A DNA stretch of 64,000 nucleotides from a bacterium 1xD8-48 (GTDB lineage Bacteria > Bacillota > Clostridia > Lachnospirales > Lachnospiraceae). Where the stretch lies: positions 248,001-312,000 of the forward strand of contig QZDS01000001.1 of NCBI GenBank assembly GCA_009917455.1, written 5' to 3'. Made by a program: the position numbers and the translations under genes. The number at the start of each line of letters is the position of its first letter. Within the stretch, counting starts at the first letter, position 1. Below the pieces are notes generated by a model. That model ran no database searches and was not told the origin of the DNA. It saw only the letters and a program-made list of their open reading frames with translations. This document shows, piece after piece, positions 33,147-42,373 of the stretch.

Positions 33147-33932
33147 TCAGTCAAAGCTCCCTGTAAGATATGCCAGCACATCGTCCAGTTTCATCTCCCC
33201 GCCAAATAAATCCAGCGCGCTCCCAATCGTAACATCCACTCTCCCACGCCCCAGTTCTTTCAGCTTTTTTAAATCGGAAAAATCATGGACTCCTCCCGCA
33301 TAAGTAACCGGAATCCGTCCTGCCTTCCCAAGCACTTTCACCAGTTCTTCCTCAATGCCCTGAGCCTTTCCTTCCACGTCCACCGCATGAACCAGAAATT
33401 CATCGCAGCTCCCCGAAAGCGCGTCGAGCGCCTCCTCCGTCAGCTTAACATCCGTATAATTCTGCCACCTGTCGGTTACAATATAATAATCATTTTCCAT
33501 TTTGCGACAGCTTAAGTCCAGCACCAGACGCTCCTTTCCAACTGCCCTTTCCATTTCCTCCAGCCTGTCATAATGAAGCTTTCCGTCCTTAAATACATAG
33601 GATGTGACAATCACGTGGGAAGCGCCCGCATTTAAAAAAATCTCCGCATTTTCAGGCGTGATTCCTCCGCCTGCCTGAAATCCTCCGGGATAAGCCCGAA
33701 GCGCCAAAAGTGCCTGCTGTCTGGTCTTTTCATAATAAGCGCTTGACGCCGGATTCAGCAAAATAATATGCCCGCCCCGAAGCCCTTTATTCTTATATAA
33801 ATGTGAAAAAAAAGCGGCGTCCTTTTCGGCCACAAAATTTTCCCTGGCATTATCCTCCCTGTCGGTCAGGCTCCCGCCCACAATCTGTTTCACTTTTCCG
33901 TTATGAATGTCAATACATGGTCTGAATTTCAT
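33147..33932 (-). CDS. hisA: Eukaryotic-type HisA (ProFAR isomerase)
   Basis: A 261-residue TIM-barrel enzyme expected to isomerise ProFAR to PRFAR in histidine biosynthesis. It resembles yeast His6 far more than bacterial HisA: FRPCIDIHNGKVKQIVGGSLTD, GGHIILLNP, FQAGGGI, VLDLSCRKM, WQNYTDVKLTEEALDAL, FLVHAVDVEGKAQGI, VTYAGGVHDFSDL and VDVTIGSALDLFGG all have close His6 counterparts. The first catalytic Asp is in CIDIHNG, the second in HAVDVEG. No other his gene is adjacent. The gene stands alone, closed by a bidirectional terminator. Confidence 0.88.
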   Translation of the reverse strand: MKFRPCIDIHNGKVKQIVGGSLTDREDNARENFVAEKDAAFFSHLYKNKGLRGGHIILLNPASSAYYEKTRQQALLALRAYPGGFQAGGGITPENAEIFLNAGASHVIVTSYVFKDGKLHYDRLEEMERAVGKERLVLDLSCRKMENDYYIVTDRWQNYTDVKLTEEALDALSGSCDEFLVHAVDVEGKAQGIEEELVKVLGKAGRIPVTYAGGVHDFSDLKKLKELGRGRVDVTIGSALDLFGGEMKLDDVLAYLTGSFD

Positions 33933-34130
33933 TTTTCCTCATTTCTATTGCGCTTTATGCACATTATAAATTTTACGGTATATTTTTTAAATTTTCCATA
34001 CTGAATATTTTTATCCATTCTGCACATAATAGCAACAGAACTGAAAATAATGCAGTTCTTATATAATAGAGGTGCGGCTTAAATAGACGGCCTTAAGTCT
34101 GTTTATTTAAGCCAGAAAATGGAGGTCATT

Positions 34131-34715
34131 ATGAAAAACGTAAGAAAGCTTATTACGGTATCTCTTGTCCTTGGAATGCTCTGCATTTTTACAGCCTGCG
34201 GAACTGATAAAAACAAGAATGAAAATGACATGGCGGGAAATACCAACACCACTGAAAACGGTACAACAAATAATAATGCCGGAACCGGCAACGGTACGAC
34301 AAACGGAACTGTCGGCAGTAATACGGACACAGATGCAGACGATATGGCAAACGGCGGCGCAGACGCTGACAATAACGATGCCGATATCACCGACGGTACC
34401 GCAGAAAACGATACCGACACGGCGGGCAATACGACCGGAACAGACGGCAGCACTACAGGAAATACTACCGGCACAGACAACACAACAGGCAGCACCACTA
34501 ATAATAATTCAAACGGTAATGTCAACAGCGCTACCACAGGAACCGCAAACGACGGGGACTCCGTTTTGGATGACGCCGGCGACGCGGTAGGCAATGTTGT
34601 GGATGACATCGCCGACGGTGTATCCGATATCACGGACGACATGGTAGGCGACGGTAATAACAACAACAATAACACAACCGGAACCACTACTGCCAAAAAT
34701 ACCACAAGAAAGTAA
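34131..34715 (+). CDS. Low-complexity Thr/Asn/Gly/Asp-rich lipoprotein
   Basis: 194 residues from MKNVRKLITVSLVLGMLCIFTAC at 34131 (GGAGGT site); the signal ends in a lipobox with Cys near position 23. The mature part is almost entirely Thr, Asn, Gly, Asp and Ala (for example GTTNNNAGTGNGTT, then DADDMANGGADADNNDADI). One less simple segment near the C-terminus (DSVLDDAGDAVGNVVDDIADGVSDITDDMVGDG) could form amphipathic helices. Probably a flexible surface lipoprotein; no function assigned. Simple-sequence composition makes its length prone to change. Confidence 0.8.
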   Translation: MKNVRKLITVSLVLGMLCIFTACGTDKNKNENDMAGNTNTTENGTTNNNAGTGNGTTNGTVGSNTDTDADDMANGGADADNNDADITDGTAENDTDTAGNTTGTDGSTTGNTTGTDNTTGSTTNNNSNGNVNSATTGTANDGDSVLDDAGDAVGNVVDDIADGVSDITDDMVGDGNNNNNNTTGTTTAKNTTRK

Positions 34716-34736
34716 CCTGACTTTCCTGCACTTTGA

Positions 34737-34776
34737 AAAACTCTGTGTAAATAGAAATATTTGCACAGAGTTTTTT
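34737..34776. terminator. Strong bidirectional terminator, lipoprotein / fbp
   Basis: A 17-bp stem (left arm 34737-34753, right arm 34758-34774, one T-G pair) closes on a GAAA tetraloop and is flanked by A and T runs. It ends both the lipoprotein gene and the dapA-dapB-fbp operon. Confidence 0.93.
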
Positions 34777-34784
34777 GCGAAAAA

Positions 34785-36752
34785 TTATTTTTCAACAATG
34801 GTTCCGTCCCGGTAGGCGCGCAGAAGTCTTTCAAGCTGAATAATTCTGTCCTTCAAATCCGTTCCGCTGTCCGTATCCGCCACCCGGATTCTTACCGGTG
34901 CAATTTCCACCGACGTGGAATCCGAAAAGATATCGGACTCTCTTGATATTGCGGCCTCCATGGATTCAAAGGGCTCGTGGGCAACCAGACGCATTCCGTG
35001 GGAATCGGATATCAGGGTATAGCCTGCAATCCCTGTTTTCCCCTGATATGCCTTGGAAAATCCTCCGTCTATGATGAGGAGCTTTCCGCCGCATTTGATG
35101 GGCGTCTCGCCCTTTTTCCGCTCCACAGGAACATGGCCGTTAATGATATGCGACTTCTCCGCGTCCAGGCCAAACTCCTCCAGAATCCTGTCCACCACCT
35201 CTTCCTTGTCAAGGAGAGAATAATAGTTATTTTTGGTTTCCTTCCCTGCTTCCTTATCTTCCACAAAATAGCTCTCAAAGGTGGCCATTTTATCCTTGCC
35301 GAACACCGGCGAATTAGGGCCGGTCCAGATATACCAGATATAATCCTGTGCCCTTCTCATTCCCGCCGGGTCATTCTTGGAATAGTACCCCTTTCTGGCA
35401 TAATTATCCAGAACGTCGTACAGCTCCCTTCCCCGGTACTTTTTGCCGTCAATATTCACCGACTTGAAATTTCCGTCCTCGTCCAGAGGCATGCAGCCGT
35501 GATAAAGCAGATTGGAATTATGAACCTTATACAGTCCCCCGTTGGTGTAAAGGAAACGCACGTGCCGCTGCAGCTTTTCACACTTTAAAAAAGCATGGCG
35601 CAGCCGCTCCATCATCTGTTCCTCGTCCGCCGTCAGGCTGTAGGGGTCGGCGGGATTTACGGTAGGAAAATCCGTATCCTTCATAGGATACTCCCGTCCG
35701 TTAATCGCAACTGTCTTTTTTTCAAAATCAATTTTATCAAGAAGAAGTCTGTCGTCCATCCCGAATTCGGGATGCCTCTTAATCACCTGTCCCTCCAGCT
35801 TCAGCTGCAAAATGGTGATTGCCTTGTGAATCTTCATATCCAGGCTCAAATCCTTGGTATTATAATCCGTATTGTACCTCACCGCAAAGGCCGAGCAGTC
35901 AATGTCCTGATATTTGTCAAGGGCAAAGGTTGCAAGGGGAATCAGGTTAATCCCGTATCCGTCCTCCAGGGTGTCCAGATTGCCGTATCTTGCCGCAATC
36001 CGAAGCACCGTGGCAATACAGGGCAGATGCCCGCATGCCGCGCCCATCCATACAATATCATGGTTCCCCCACTGAATGTCCACCGAATGGTAATGCACCA
36101 GCGTATCCATAACGATATGGGGACCGGGTCCTCTGTCAAAAATATCTCCCACAATATGAAGATGGTCGATTACCAGCCTTTGAATCAGGTTGCTTAAGGT
36201 CTCGATGAATTCCGGCGCTCTCCCGATTCGGATAATCGTATGGATAATTTCGTTATAATAGCCTTCCTTGTCGGAAATATCAAACTTTTCCGTAATCAGT
36301 TCTTCAATGATATAGGAGAACTCCTTCGGCATTGCCTTCCGCACCTTGGAGCGGGTATACTTGGATGCCACCCGCCTGGTAATCTGCACCAGCCTGTGGA
36401 GAGTAATCTTATACCAGTCCTCAATATTTTCCTCCTCACGCTCCACAATATCCAGCTTTTCACGCGGATAATAAATCAGGGTCGCCAGAGATTTCTTATC
36501 TTTATTGCTTAAGGTATTGCCGAATTCCTCGTCAATCTTGCGCCTCACTGCGCCGGAGCCGTTTTTGATCACGTGATTAAACTGCTCGTACTCCCCGTGG
36601 ATATCCGTCATAAAATGCTCCGTGCCCTTGGGCAGATTCAAAATCGCCTGCAGATTGATAATTTCCGTTGATGCGGATGCAATATCAGGATACTGGTTAG
36701 CCAGACTCTTTAAATATTTCAGCTCCATCAATTGAAGTTCACTTTTTTTCAT
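34785..36752 (-). CDS. fbp: Fructose-1,6-bisphosphatase, class III
   Basis: A 655-residue gluconeogenic enzyme of the Bacillus-type class III, a calcineurin-like metallophosphatase. Metal-binding signatures are clear: EHFMTDIHGEYEQF, IVGDIFDRGPGPHIVMD, IQWGNHDIVWMGA and IINGHVPVERKKGETPIKCGGKLLIIDGGFSKAYQGKTGIAGYTLI. Length is normal for the class. It is 11 bp downstream of dapB and so the last gene of a lysine-riboswitch operon, an unexpected partner. ATG at 36752. Confidence 0.97.
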   Translation of the reverse strand: MKKSELQLMELKYLKSLANQYPDIASASTEIINLQAILNLPKGTEHFMTDIHGEYEQFNHVIKNGSGAVRRKIDEEFGNTLSNKDKKSLATLIYYPREKLDIVEREEENIEDWYKITLHRLVQITRRVASKYTRSKVRKAMPKEFSYIIEELITEKFDISDKEGYYNEIIHTIIRIGRAPEFIETLSNLIQRLVIDHLHIVGDIFDRGPGPHIVMDTLVHYHSVDIQWGNHDIVWMGAACGHLPCIATVLRIAARYGNLDTLEDGYGINLIPLATFALDKYQDIDCSAFAVRYNTDYNTKDLSLDMKIHKAITILQLKLEGQVIKRHPEFGMDDRLLLDKIDFEKKTVAINGREYPMKDTDFPTVNPADPYSLTADEEQMMERLRHAFLKCEKLQRHVRFLYTNGGLYKVHNSNLLYHGCMPLDEDGNFKSVNIDGKKYRGRELYDVLDNYARKGYYSKNDPAGMRRAQDYIWYIWTGPNSPVFGKDKMATFESYFVEDKEAGKETKNNYYSLLDKEEVVDRILEEFGLDAEKSHIINGHVPVERKKGETPIKCGGKLLIIDGGFSKAYQGKTGIAGYTLISDSHGMRLVAHEPFESMEAAISRESDIFSDSTSVEIAPVRIRVADTDSGTDLKDRIIQLERLLRAYRDGTIVEK

Positions 36753-36763
36753 AAAAATCCCCT

Positions 36764-37519
36764 TTAGCCGATTACATGGCTCATATCGTATAACCCGGCG
36801 GACTTACCTTTCAGGAATTTTGCCGCCGCAATCGCCCCTTTAGCAAAAATCGCCTTGGAATAGGCGGAGTGAGAAAAGGTAACCACTTCGTCCGTGCCGG
36901 CAAAAATCACATCATGCTCTCCCACTATGCTGCCCCCGCGTACGGCTGAAAATCCGATTTCCTTTTCGGGACGCTTCGCCCTTCTTTCACTCCTGTCGAA
37001 AACATATTCGTATTCGCCGCCCAGAGCCTCATTAACAGAATCCCCGAGGGCCAGCGCCGTACCGCTGGGTGCGTCCAGCTTCAGCCTGTGGTGCTTTTCC
37101 ACAATTTCAATATCAAAACCGGCAGGCTTTAAAATCGCCGCCGCCTCTTTTAAAAGCTTCATTAACATATTGATGCCAAGGGACATGTTGGCGGACTTTA
37201 GAACCGCCGTCTTTTCGGACAGCTTCTTTACCATTTCAAGCTGTTCATCCGAAAGCCCCGTGGTGCAGAGCACGCAGGGGATTTCCTTTTCCATGCACCA
37301 TGAAAGCAGACCGTCCATGGCCGCCGCCACGCTGAAATCAATAACAACGTCCGCCTTTACGTCGCATTCGCTGATATTTTTGAACACCGGAAAGGGATTT
37401 TTTCCGTCGTCAGAGGCGTCAACACCCGCGGCAATTGCAATTTCTCTGTCTTCTTCAATTAATCCGGCGATGGTCTTTCCCATCTTGCCGTTACATCCGT
37501 GTAAAATAATATTTGTCAT
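36764..37519 (-). CDS. dapB: 4-Hydroxy-tetrahydrodipicolinate reductase
   Basis: A 251-residue NAD(P)H-dependent enzyme of the diaminopimelate/lysine pathway. The N-terminal Rossmann motif is IILHGCNGKMGKTIAGLI. The catalytic signature EIVEKHHRLKLDAPSGTAL is intact, with His, His and Lys. The SAVRGGSIVGEHDVIFAG segment is also characteristic. It lies 41 bp downstream of dapA and shares the lysine riboswitch. Confidence 0.97.
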   Translation of the reverse strand: MTNIILHGCNGKMGKTIAGLIEEDREIAIAAGVDASDDGKNPFPVFKNISECDVKADVVIDFSVAAAMDGLLSWCMEKEIPCVLCTTGLSDEQLEMVKKLSEKTAVLKSANMSLGINMLMKLLKEAAAILKPAGFDIEIVEKHHRLKLDAPSGTALALGDSVNEALGGEYEYVFDRSERRAKRPEKEIGFSAVRGGSIVGEHDVIFAGTDEVVTFSHSAYSKAIFAKGAIAAAKFLKGKSAGLYDMSHVIG

Positions 37520-37560
37520 GAAACCTGCCTTTCTCCCGGCCCGAAAGCCCTCGTTCCTGT

Positions 37561-38445
37561 TTACAGAATTCCGTATTCCTTCATTGCCTTTTCAAGCTTC
37601 GCCGCATTTTCCTCCTCCATCTCCGTAAGAGGGGCGCGCAGAGCCCCGACTTCCTTTCCCATCAGGTTCAGCGCCTTCTTGACAGGAATGGGATTCACCT
37701 CGCAAAACAGCGCGTTGCACAGAGGAATCGCACGGAGCTGCTCCGCGCAGCTTCCCGCCACGTCGCCGTTAAAGAACTTCTCGCAGATATCATGGGTCTG
37801 CCTGGGAGCAACATTGGAAAGGACGGAAATCACGCCTATGCCGCCTAACGCAAGCAGCGGCACAATCTGGTCGTCGTTGCCGGAATACAAATCCACTCTG
37901 CCGTCCGCTATGGACATCAGCTTCACTATCTGGGAAATGTTGCCGCTGGCTTCCTTGACGCCCACAATATTTTCCACTTCGCTGCAGAGCCTTACCACCG
38001 TCTCCGGCGCAATGTTGCAGCCTGTACGGCTGGGCACATTATACAGAATGCAGGGAATCTTCACCGAATCCGCAATAGTCTTGTAGTGCTTAAAGAGTCC
38101 GTTCTGGGTAGCCTTGTTGTAATAGGGCGTCACCAGAAGCAGCCCGTCCGCACCGTACTTTTCCGCTTCCGTGGAGAGATACACCGCCGTTTCCGTACAG
38201 TTTGAACCGGTTCCGGCTACCACGGGAATCCGCCCGGCGACCTTTCCGATACAATACTTAATCACGGCAAGATGTTCCTCGTGGTCTAATGTGGAGGACT
38301 CTCCTGTGGTTCCGCAGACAATAATCGCATCCGTCCCGCCGGCAATCTGGTCTTCAATCAATTCCCCGAACTTCTCATAATTCACTTCTCCGTTTTCCTT
38401 AAAAGGGGTGACAATCGCAACACCCGCACCTGTAAAAACAGCCAT
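37561..38445 (-). CDS. dapA: 4-Hydroxy-tetrahydrodipicolinate synthase
   Basis: A 294-residue TIM-barrel aldolase that condenses pyruvate and aspartate semialdehyde, the committed step to diaminopimelate and lysine. Visible: GAGVAIVTPFKENGEVNYEKF, VCGTTGESSTLDHEEH, LLVTPYYNKATQNGL (catalytic Tyr), IPCILYNVPSRTGCNI and VGVKEASGNI with the Schiff-base Lys. The ATG at 38445 follows CAGGAGG by 8 nt. It is the first gene after a lysine riboswitch. Confidence 0.97.
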   Translation of the reverse strand: MAVFTGAGVAIVTPFKENGEVNYEKFGELIEDQIAGGTDAIIVCGTTGESSTLDHEEHLAVIKYCIGKVAGRIPVVAGTGSNCTETAVYLSTEAEKYGADGLLLVTPYYNKATQNGLFKHYKTIADSVKIPCILYNVPSRTGCNIAPETVVRLCSEVENIVGVKEASGNISQIVKLMSIADGRVDLYSGNDDQIVPLLALGGIGVISVLSNVAPRQTHDICEKFFNGDVAGSCAEQLRAIPLCNALFCEVNPIPVKKALNLMGKEVGALRAPLTEMEEENAAKLEKAMKEYGIL

Positions 38446-38470
38446 CGCTATACCTCCTGTTTACTGAAAC

Positions 38471-38500
38471 AAAAATCGATGTACACAGCGCACACCGATT
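38471..38500 (-). terminator. Attenuator of the lysine riboswitch
   Basis: Minus strand ATCGGTGTG, a 7-nt loop, TACATCGAT, then TTTTTG: a 9-bp stem with two G-U pairs, placed just after the aptamer and before the dapA ribosome site. Its formation with lysine bound would stop transcription. Confidence 0.65.
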
Positions 38501-38521
38501 ATAATTAAGTACCTTCCATCG

Positions 38522-38737
38522 GATAGCGCCCCATCAGTCAACAACCTCTAAGCTGCCAAACCTTTGCCGGACTTACGGCAGTCTTTGGACTGATGACAGT
38601 CATACGGTTCTTTGCCGTATGCCCAGGAATCTGTCCGCAGGATACCGGATTCCTTCGGCGTCTTTTCCTTTTGCTTTTCTTCTACTGTGCCTGCCACATC
38701 CGAAAAGCTACTCATAAAACACGCAACCTCTATCTCT
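38522..38737 (-). promoter_or_regulatory. Lysine riboswitch (L box)
   Basis: The minus-strand leader contains the conserved L-box elements in order: GATAGAGGTTGCG at the 5' side (38727-38734 and on), TTTATGAGTAGC, AAAGGAAAAGACGCCGAAGG, CCTGGGCATACGG, and a closing GCTATC (38522-38527) that pairs with GATAG to form helix P1. Order and wording agree with the B. subtilis lysC leader from memory. It lies between a strong promoter and dapA, the expected place. Total aptamer about 215 nt, within the known range. Confidence 0.85.
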
Positions 38738-38766
38738 TTATTCTATGAAATTGTTTACCTGAAAAT

Positions 38767-38795
38767 ATCATAGCATCCCGCACCATAGCTGTCAA
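38767..38795 (-). promoter_or_regulatory. Promoter of the dapA-dapB-fbp operon
   Basis: Minus strand TTGACA (38790-38795), 17 bp, TATGAT (38767-38772). Transcription would start near 38760, about 25 nt before the riboswitch aptamer. Confidence 0.82.
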
Positions 38796-38905
38796 TGCAC
38801 AGATGCTGTGAATTTATGCCTCATATCTTGCAAAAAATGCCGCAGAATCCGTCTTCTAAAAGATGGAGCTGTTACACCGGGTAAGCTGCACCGGAATTGC
38901 AGGAT

Positions 38906-39415
38906 TTACTCCCCGCCGCCGGCTTCCTCCTTCATCTTAAGTGTTTCAAACTTTGAAACCTCGTCCGCAAGCATACATATCTCATCGTTAAATGATACGC
39001 CTGTCAGGATAATATCCGTCTCGTCGTCTCTTGCGTCCAGAAGATTTTTCAGCTCTCCGACCGTGATAATCTGATTGTCGATTAACTCGAGAATCTCGTC
39101 CAGTATCAGCAAATCACATTCCCCGGTAGTCAGAACCTTTTTGGCAAAATTAATGCCGTTTTTGATATTGAAAATTTCCTCCGCCTTTTCCTCATCGGAA
39201 AGCCTGTCATAAAATTTGTCCGATTTTTCAAAACGAAACATTTTGATTTCAGGCTCGAGCCGCTTTAAATAGTCTTCGGAAAGCCCTCTCCCTCTGAGAA
39301 ACCGAATAATGACCACATTTTTCCCCTGTACAGCTGTAAGCAACGCCCTGCCAAGCGCTGCCGGTGACTTTCCGTGGCCATCGCCGCAATAAATGTATAC
39401 ACATCCCCGTCCCAT
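38906..39415 (-). CDS. cobO: Cob(I)yrinic acid a,c-diamide adenosyltransferase (CobO/BtuR type)
   Basis: A 169-residue P-loop enzyme that attaches the adenosyl group to corrinoids. The N-terminus VYIYCGDGHGKSPAALGRAL has the GDGHGKS/T nucleotide loop of this family; LLILDEILELID is the Walker-B-like strand, and DIILTGVSFNDEICMLADEVSKFETLK the C-terminal signature. No other cobalamin gene or cobalamin riboswitch was seen nearby. Ser replaces the more common Thr in the loop. Alone, with a short gap after the AI-2E family gene. Confidence 0.88.
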   Translation of the reverse strand: MGRGCVYIYCGDGHGKSPAALGRALLTAVQGKNVVIIRFLRGRGLSEDYLKRLEPEIKMFRFEKSDKFYDRLSDEEKAEEIFNIKNGINFAKKVLTTGECDLLILDEILELIDNQIITVGELKNLLDARDDETDIILTGVSFNDEICMLADEVSKFETLKMKEEAGGGE

Positions 39416-39513
39416 AAATATACCTCTGTGATTTCTTCAAAACACGCTTAAAATACTTTCAACGTTTTTTATTTTATCACAGAGGTGTATAAGAGTCAAT
39501 AAATTCGCAAAAT

Positions 39514-40713
39514 TCAGCATTTATCGGCAGTATCCGAGACAGCCTCCAAAGCCGGCGGACCGCTGTCCTCCCCGTTTCTTCTGTTCACATCCTCTCTTAA
39601 AAGCATGTAAACCGTGGATAACAGGGGGATGAAAACCAGCATACCAAAAACGCCCATAAGACTGCCGCCGATGGTAACGGCCGCAAGCACCCATATAGAG
39701 GGCAGTCCCACGGAATTCCCCACCACATGGGGATAAATCAGATTTCCCTCTATCTGCTGAAGAACTACAAACAAAATCACAAACCAGAACGCCTTTACGG
39801 GGTCGTCCACCAGCATCAGGAACGCTCCCACAAAGCACCCGATAAAGGCGCCCACAATCGGGATAAGCGCCGTAAATGCAATCAATACGCCTGTCATTAC
39901 CGCATAGTCAAACCGGAAAATCGTCATGGAAACCACGAACATCAATCCAAGTATAATTGCCTCGGTGCACTGTCCGGTAATAAAATTGCTGAAATTGCGG
40001 TTCAGCAAGCCAAACACTTTCAAGGTTCCTTTACATATTTTTGAACTGGTATACGCCTTCAATACTCTGGTAAACTGATTTCCCAGTTTTTCCTTCTGCA
40101 CCAGAATATAAATGGAAAAAATCAGGGAAATAAAGAAGTTTACCGTACTGTTGATAATGCTGCCTGCCACCGAAAACGTGGAGTTCAGCATACTTCCCAT
40201 GCCGTTTCTCAGGAAATTCACCACTGTAGTGATAAGTCCCTGCCAGTCAATCTGTATATCCTCAGCCTCTGACAGTATTTGAAGCAGCTCCGGATTTGCG
40301 GCAAAAATCACTTCCAGCTCTGTAATTACATTATTCCAGAATATCGGAATCTCGTTGGCAAGGTCTCTGATTGTGCTTACAAGCTGGGGAATCACCGTTA
40401 CCACCACCAGCGTAATTGCCAGAATTACCGACAGATACGCCAGAAGAAGGCTTATTCCCCTGCTGCACTTGTTTAATACCCTACCCGCCTTTCCACTGAG
40501 CTGCCCGTTTTTAAAAAGCTTTTTCTCAAAAAAGCTCATGGGAAGATTAATCACAAAAGCAATCATTCCGCCTACAAGAAAGGGCCTTAAAATCCCAACT
40601 ACAAAAACCAGGACACCGTAAAGCAGGTCAAACTTCATAAGCCCCAGAATCACCAGACCTGTAAAAAGGATAAGACCTCTGATTTTTCTTATGTTTTTTC
40701 TATTCAAATTCAT
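39514..40713 (-). CDS. AI-2E family transporter (permease)
   Basis: 399 residues from the ATG at 40713 (AAGAGGA site). About seven or eight hydrophobic helices and a large central extracytoplasmic helical region (IRDLANEIPIFWNNVITELEVIF) are typical of the AI-2 exporter/PerM family. The conserved C-terminal PIVGAFIGCFVGAFLMLV and QQIEGNLIYPHVVGNSVGLPSIWVL segments are diagnostic. Substrates range from AI-2 to ions, so the name is a family label. It lies 44 bp downstream of pepD on the same strand. Confidence 0.93.
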   Translation of the reverse strand: MNLNRKNIRKIRGLILFTGLVILGLMKFDLLYGVLVFVVGILRPFLVGGMIAFVINLPMSFFEKKLFKNGQLSGKAGRVLNKCSRGISLLLAYLSVILAITLVVVTVIPQLVSTIRDLANEIPIFWNNVITELEVIFAANPELLQILSEAEDIQIDWQGLITTVVNFLRNGMGSMLNSTFSVAGSIINSTVNFFISLIFSIYILVQKEKLGNQFTRVLKAYTSSKICKGTLKVFGLLNRNFSNFITGQCTEAIILGLMFVVSMTIFRFDYAVMTGVLIAFTALIPIVGAFIGCFVGAFLMLVDDPVKAFWFVILFVVLQQIEGNLIYPHVVGNSVGLPSIWVLAAVTIGGSLMGVFGMLVFIPLLSTVYMLLREDVNRRNGEDSGPPALEAVSDTADKC

Positions 40714-40757
40714 ATTTTCCTCTTTCCGCGCCGCCGAAATGATACGCGTTATAAATA

Positions 40758-42230
40758 CTAAAGCTCTGAAAGCAGGCAAACCAGATAATCCCAAATCCGT
40801 TCCGTGGACGAAATACTGAGTTCTTCCTCAAAGGTGTGAATATTTTTCATATCAGGGCCGATGGAAACACAGTCAAGCCCCGGTATTTTATGAGCCAGAA
40901 GGCCACACTCCACGCCCGCATGAATCGCCTGAATCACCGGCTTCCTTTTATATAATTTTTCATATACCTCACACATTTTATCCCGCAGGGGCGAGTCTTT
41001 TTTAAACGCCCAGCCCGGATAATCGCCGGTCACCTCAGTTCCGGCTCCCGCCAACCCTGCCAGCGTCTCAAGCCGTGCAATCAGGGACGCCTTTGCGCTT
41101 TCCAGACTGCTGCGGACAGAAATCCCCACGCAAACCGCCGTCCGGCCGTCCTCCTCCTTCACAGACAAAAGCCCCGGATTCAGAGAGGTTTCCACAAGTC
41201 CGGGCATTGCGAAGCTCATGGCCTGCACGCCGTAAGGCAATGTATTTAACAGGGCAATCGCTCTTTTCCCGGCGTCCCCGGCGAGCACCTTTGTTTCCGA
41301 TACCGGTTCAAAGGTAATTTCAATGCTGACATCCTCGTCCTTATCCGCCAGTTCCTCCCGCAGTTCCGCATTCACGGCTTTGCAGATGCTTTCTGCTTTC
41401 TTTTGACATTCCTCATCCGCCGTTTCCGGTTTTGTAATTACAAGCCTGGCACAGGCATCGGCTGGAATGGCATTATCCGCAACGCCGCCTGCAAAATCAG
41501 CCACAGACACCTCCATATCCTGACCAAGCCTGTAAAGCACCCTTCCCAGAATACAGATGGCGTTTCCCCGCTCCCTGTGGATTTCCCCGCCGGAATGTCC
41601 GCCTTTTAAGCCGCCCACACGGATTTCACAGGGAACGCCTTTTTTGCTCTCCCTCCCGCCGTAAATCTGCATATTCACCCTTGCGCCGCCGGCACAGCCC
41701 GAAAGAAAAATCCCTTCCTCCTCGGAATCCAGATTCACCAGTCTTTTCGCTTTGAGGGGAGCTACGTCAAGGCCTCTTGCCCCGTCCATGCCCACTTCTT
41801 CATCCACCGTAATAACCAGCTCGATTCTCGGATGCTTATAGCTTCCGTCAAGGAGCGCCAGTCCATAGGCCACGGCAATGCCGTCATCGCCTCCAAGGCT
41901 CGTGCCCTCCGCAAAAAGCCTGTCGCCGTCTACCGATAATATAAGACCATCCTTTGTCATGTCAACAGGGCTGTCAGGCCTTTTCACGGCAACCATGTCC
42001 ATATGGCCCTGAAGCATCACAGGCTCATGGTTTTCATAGCCCTCTGACGCTTCTTTGATAATAATAACGTTCCCCAGTTCATCCTGATAATGCTCCAGTC
42101 CCCTGTCGGCGGCAAATTTCACAAGATAATCGCTTATCTGCCCGGTATTCCCTGAGCCGTGGGGAATTTTGCATATTTCTTCAAAAAAGTAAAAAACATT
42201 TTCCGGTTTTAAATTTTCAGGCATTCTCAT
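40758..42230 (-). CDS. pepD: Aminoacyl-histidine dipeptidase (M20 family)
   Basis: 490 residues from the ATG at 42230 (AAAGGAA site; another Met lies 2 codons further on). It hydrolyses Xaa-His and other dipeptides in the cytosol. Metal ligands are visible: MLQGHMDMVAVK, EGTSLGGDDGIAVAYGLAL (bridging Asp), ITVDEEVGMDGARGLD (Glu) and AIHAGVECGLLAHKIPG. The lid domain has GGLKGGHSGGEIHRERGNA. Length is normal for PepD. Confidence 0.95.
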   Translation of the reverse strand: MRMPENLKPENVFYFFEEICKIPHGSGNTGQISDYLVKFAADRGLEHYQDELGNVIIIKEASEGYENHEPVMLQGHMDMVAVKRPDSPVDMTKDGLILSVDGDRLFAEGTSLGGDDGIAVAYGLALLDGSYKHPRIELVITVDEEVGMDGARGLDVAPLKAKRLVNLDSEEEGIFLSGCAGGARVNMQIYGGRESKKGVPCEIRVGGLKGGHSGGEIHRERGNAICILGRVLYRLGQDMEVSVADFAGGVADNAIPADACARLVITKPETADEECQKKAESICKAVNAELREELADKDEDVSIEITFEPVSETKVLAGDAGKRAIALLNTLPYGVQAMSFAMPGLVETSLNPGLLSVKEEDGRTAVCVGISVRSSLESAKASLIARLETLAGLAGAGTEVTGDYPGWAFKKDSPLRDKMCEVYEKLYKRKPVIQAIHAGVECGLLAHKIPGLDCVSIGPDMKNIHTFEEELSISSTERIWDYLVCLLSEL

Positions 42231-42373
42231 ACAATTCCTTTCCAAAAGCTTTCTAAAAGGCGCTCCCCCGCTTTGCAGGCTGCCCTTATGTTAACAAACG
42301 CTGTCACGCTCCGCGAACCAGCTTATTGTTAAGAAAAAGACCTTAAGCTAATAAGGTCTTTTTCGTTTGTTTC

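Noticed and set aside
38446..38905. T-box or SAM-type leader before dapA
   Set aside because: The conserved element order fits the lysine L-box instead.
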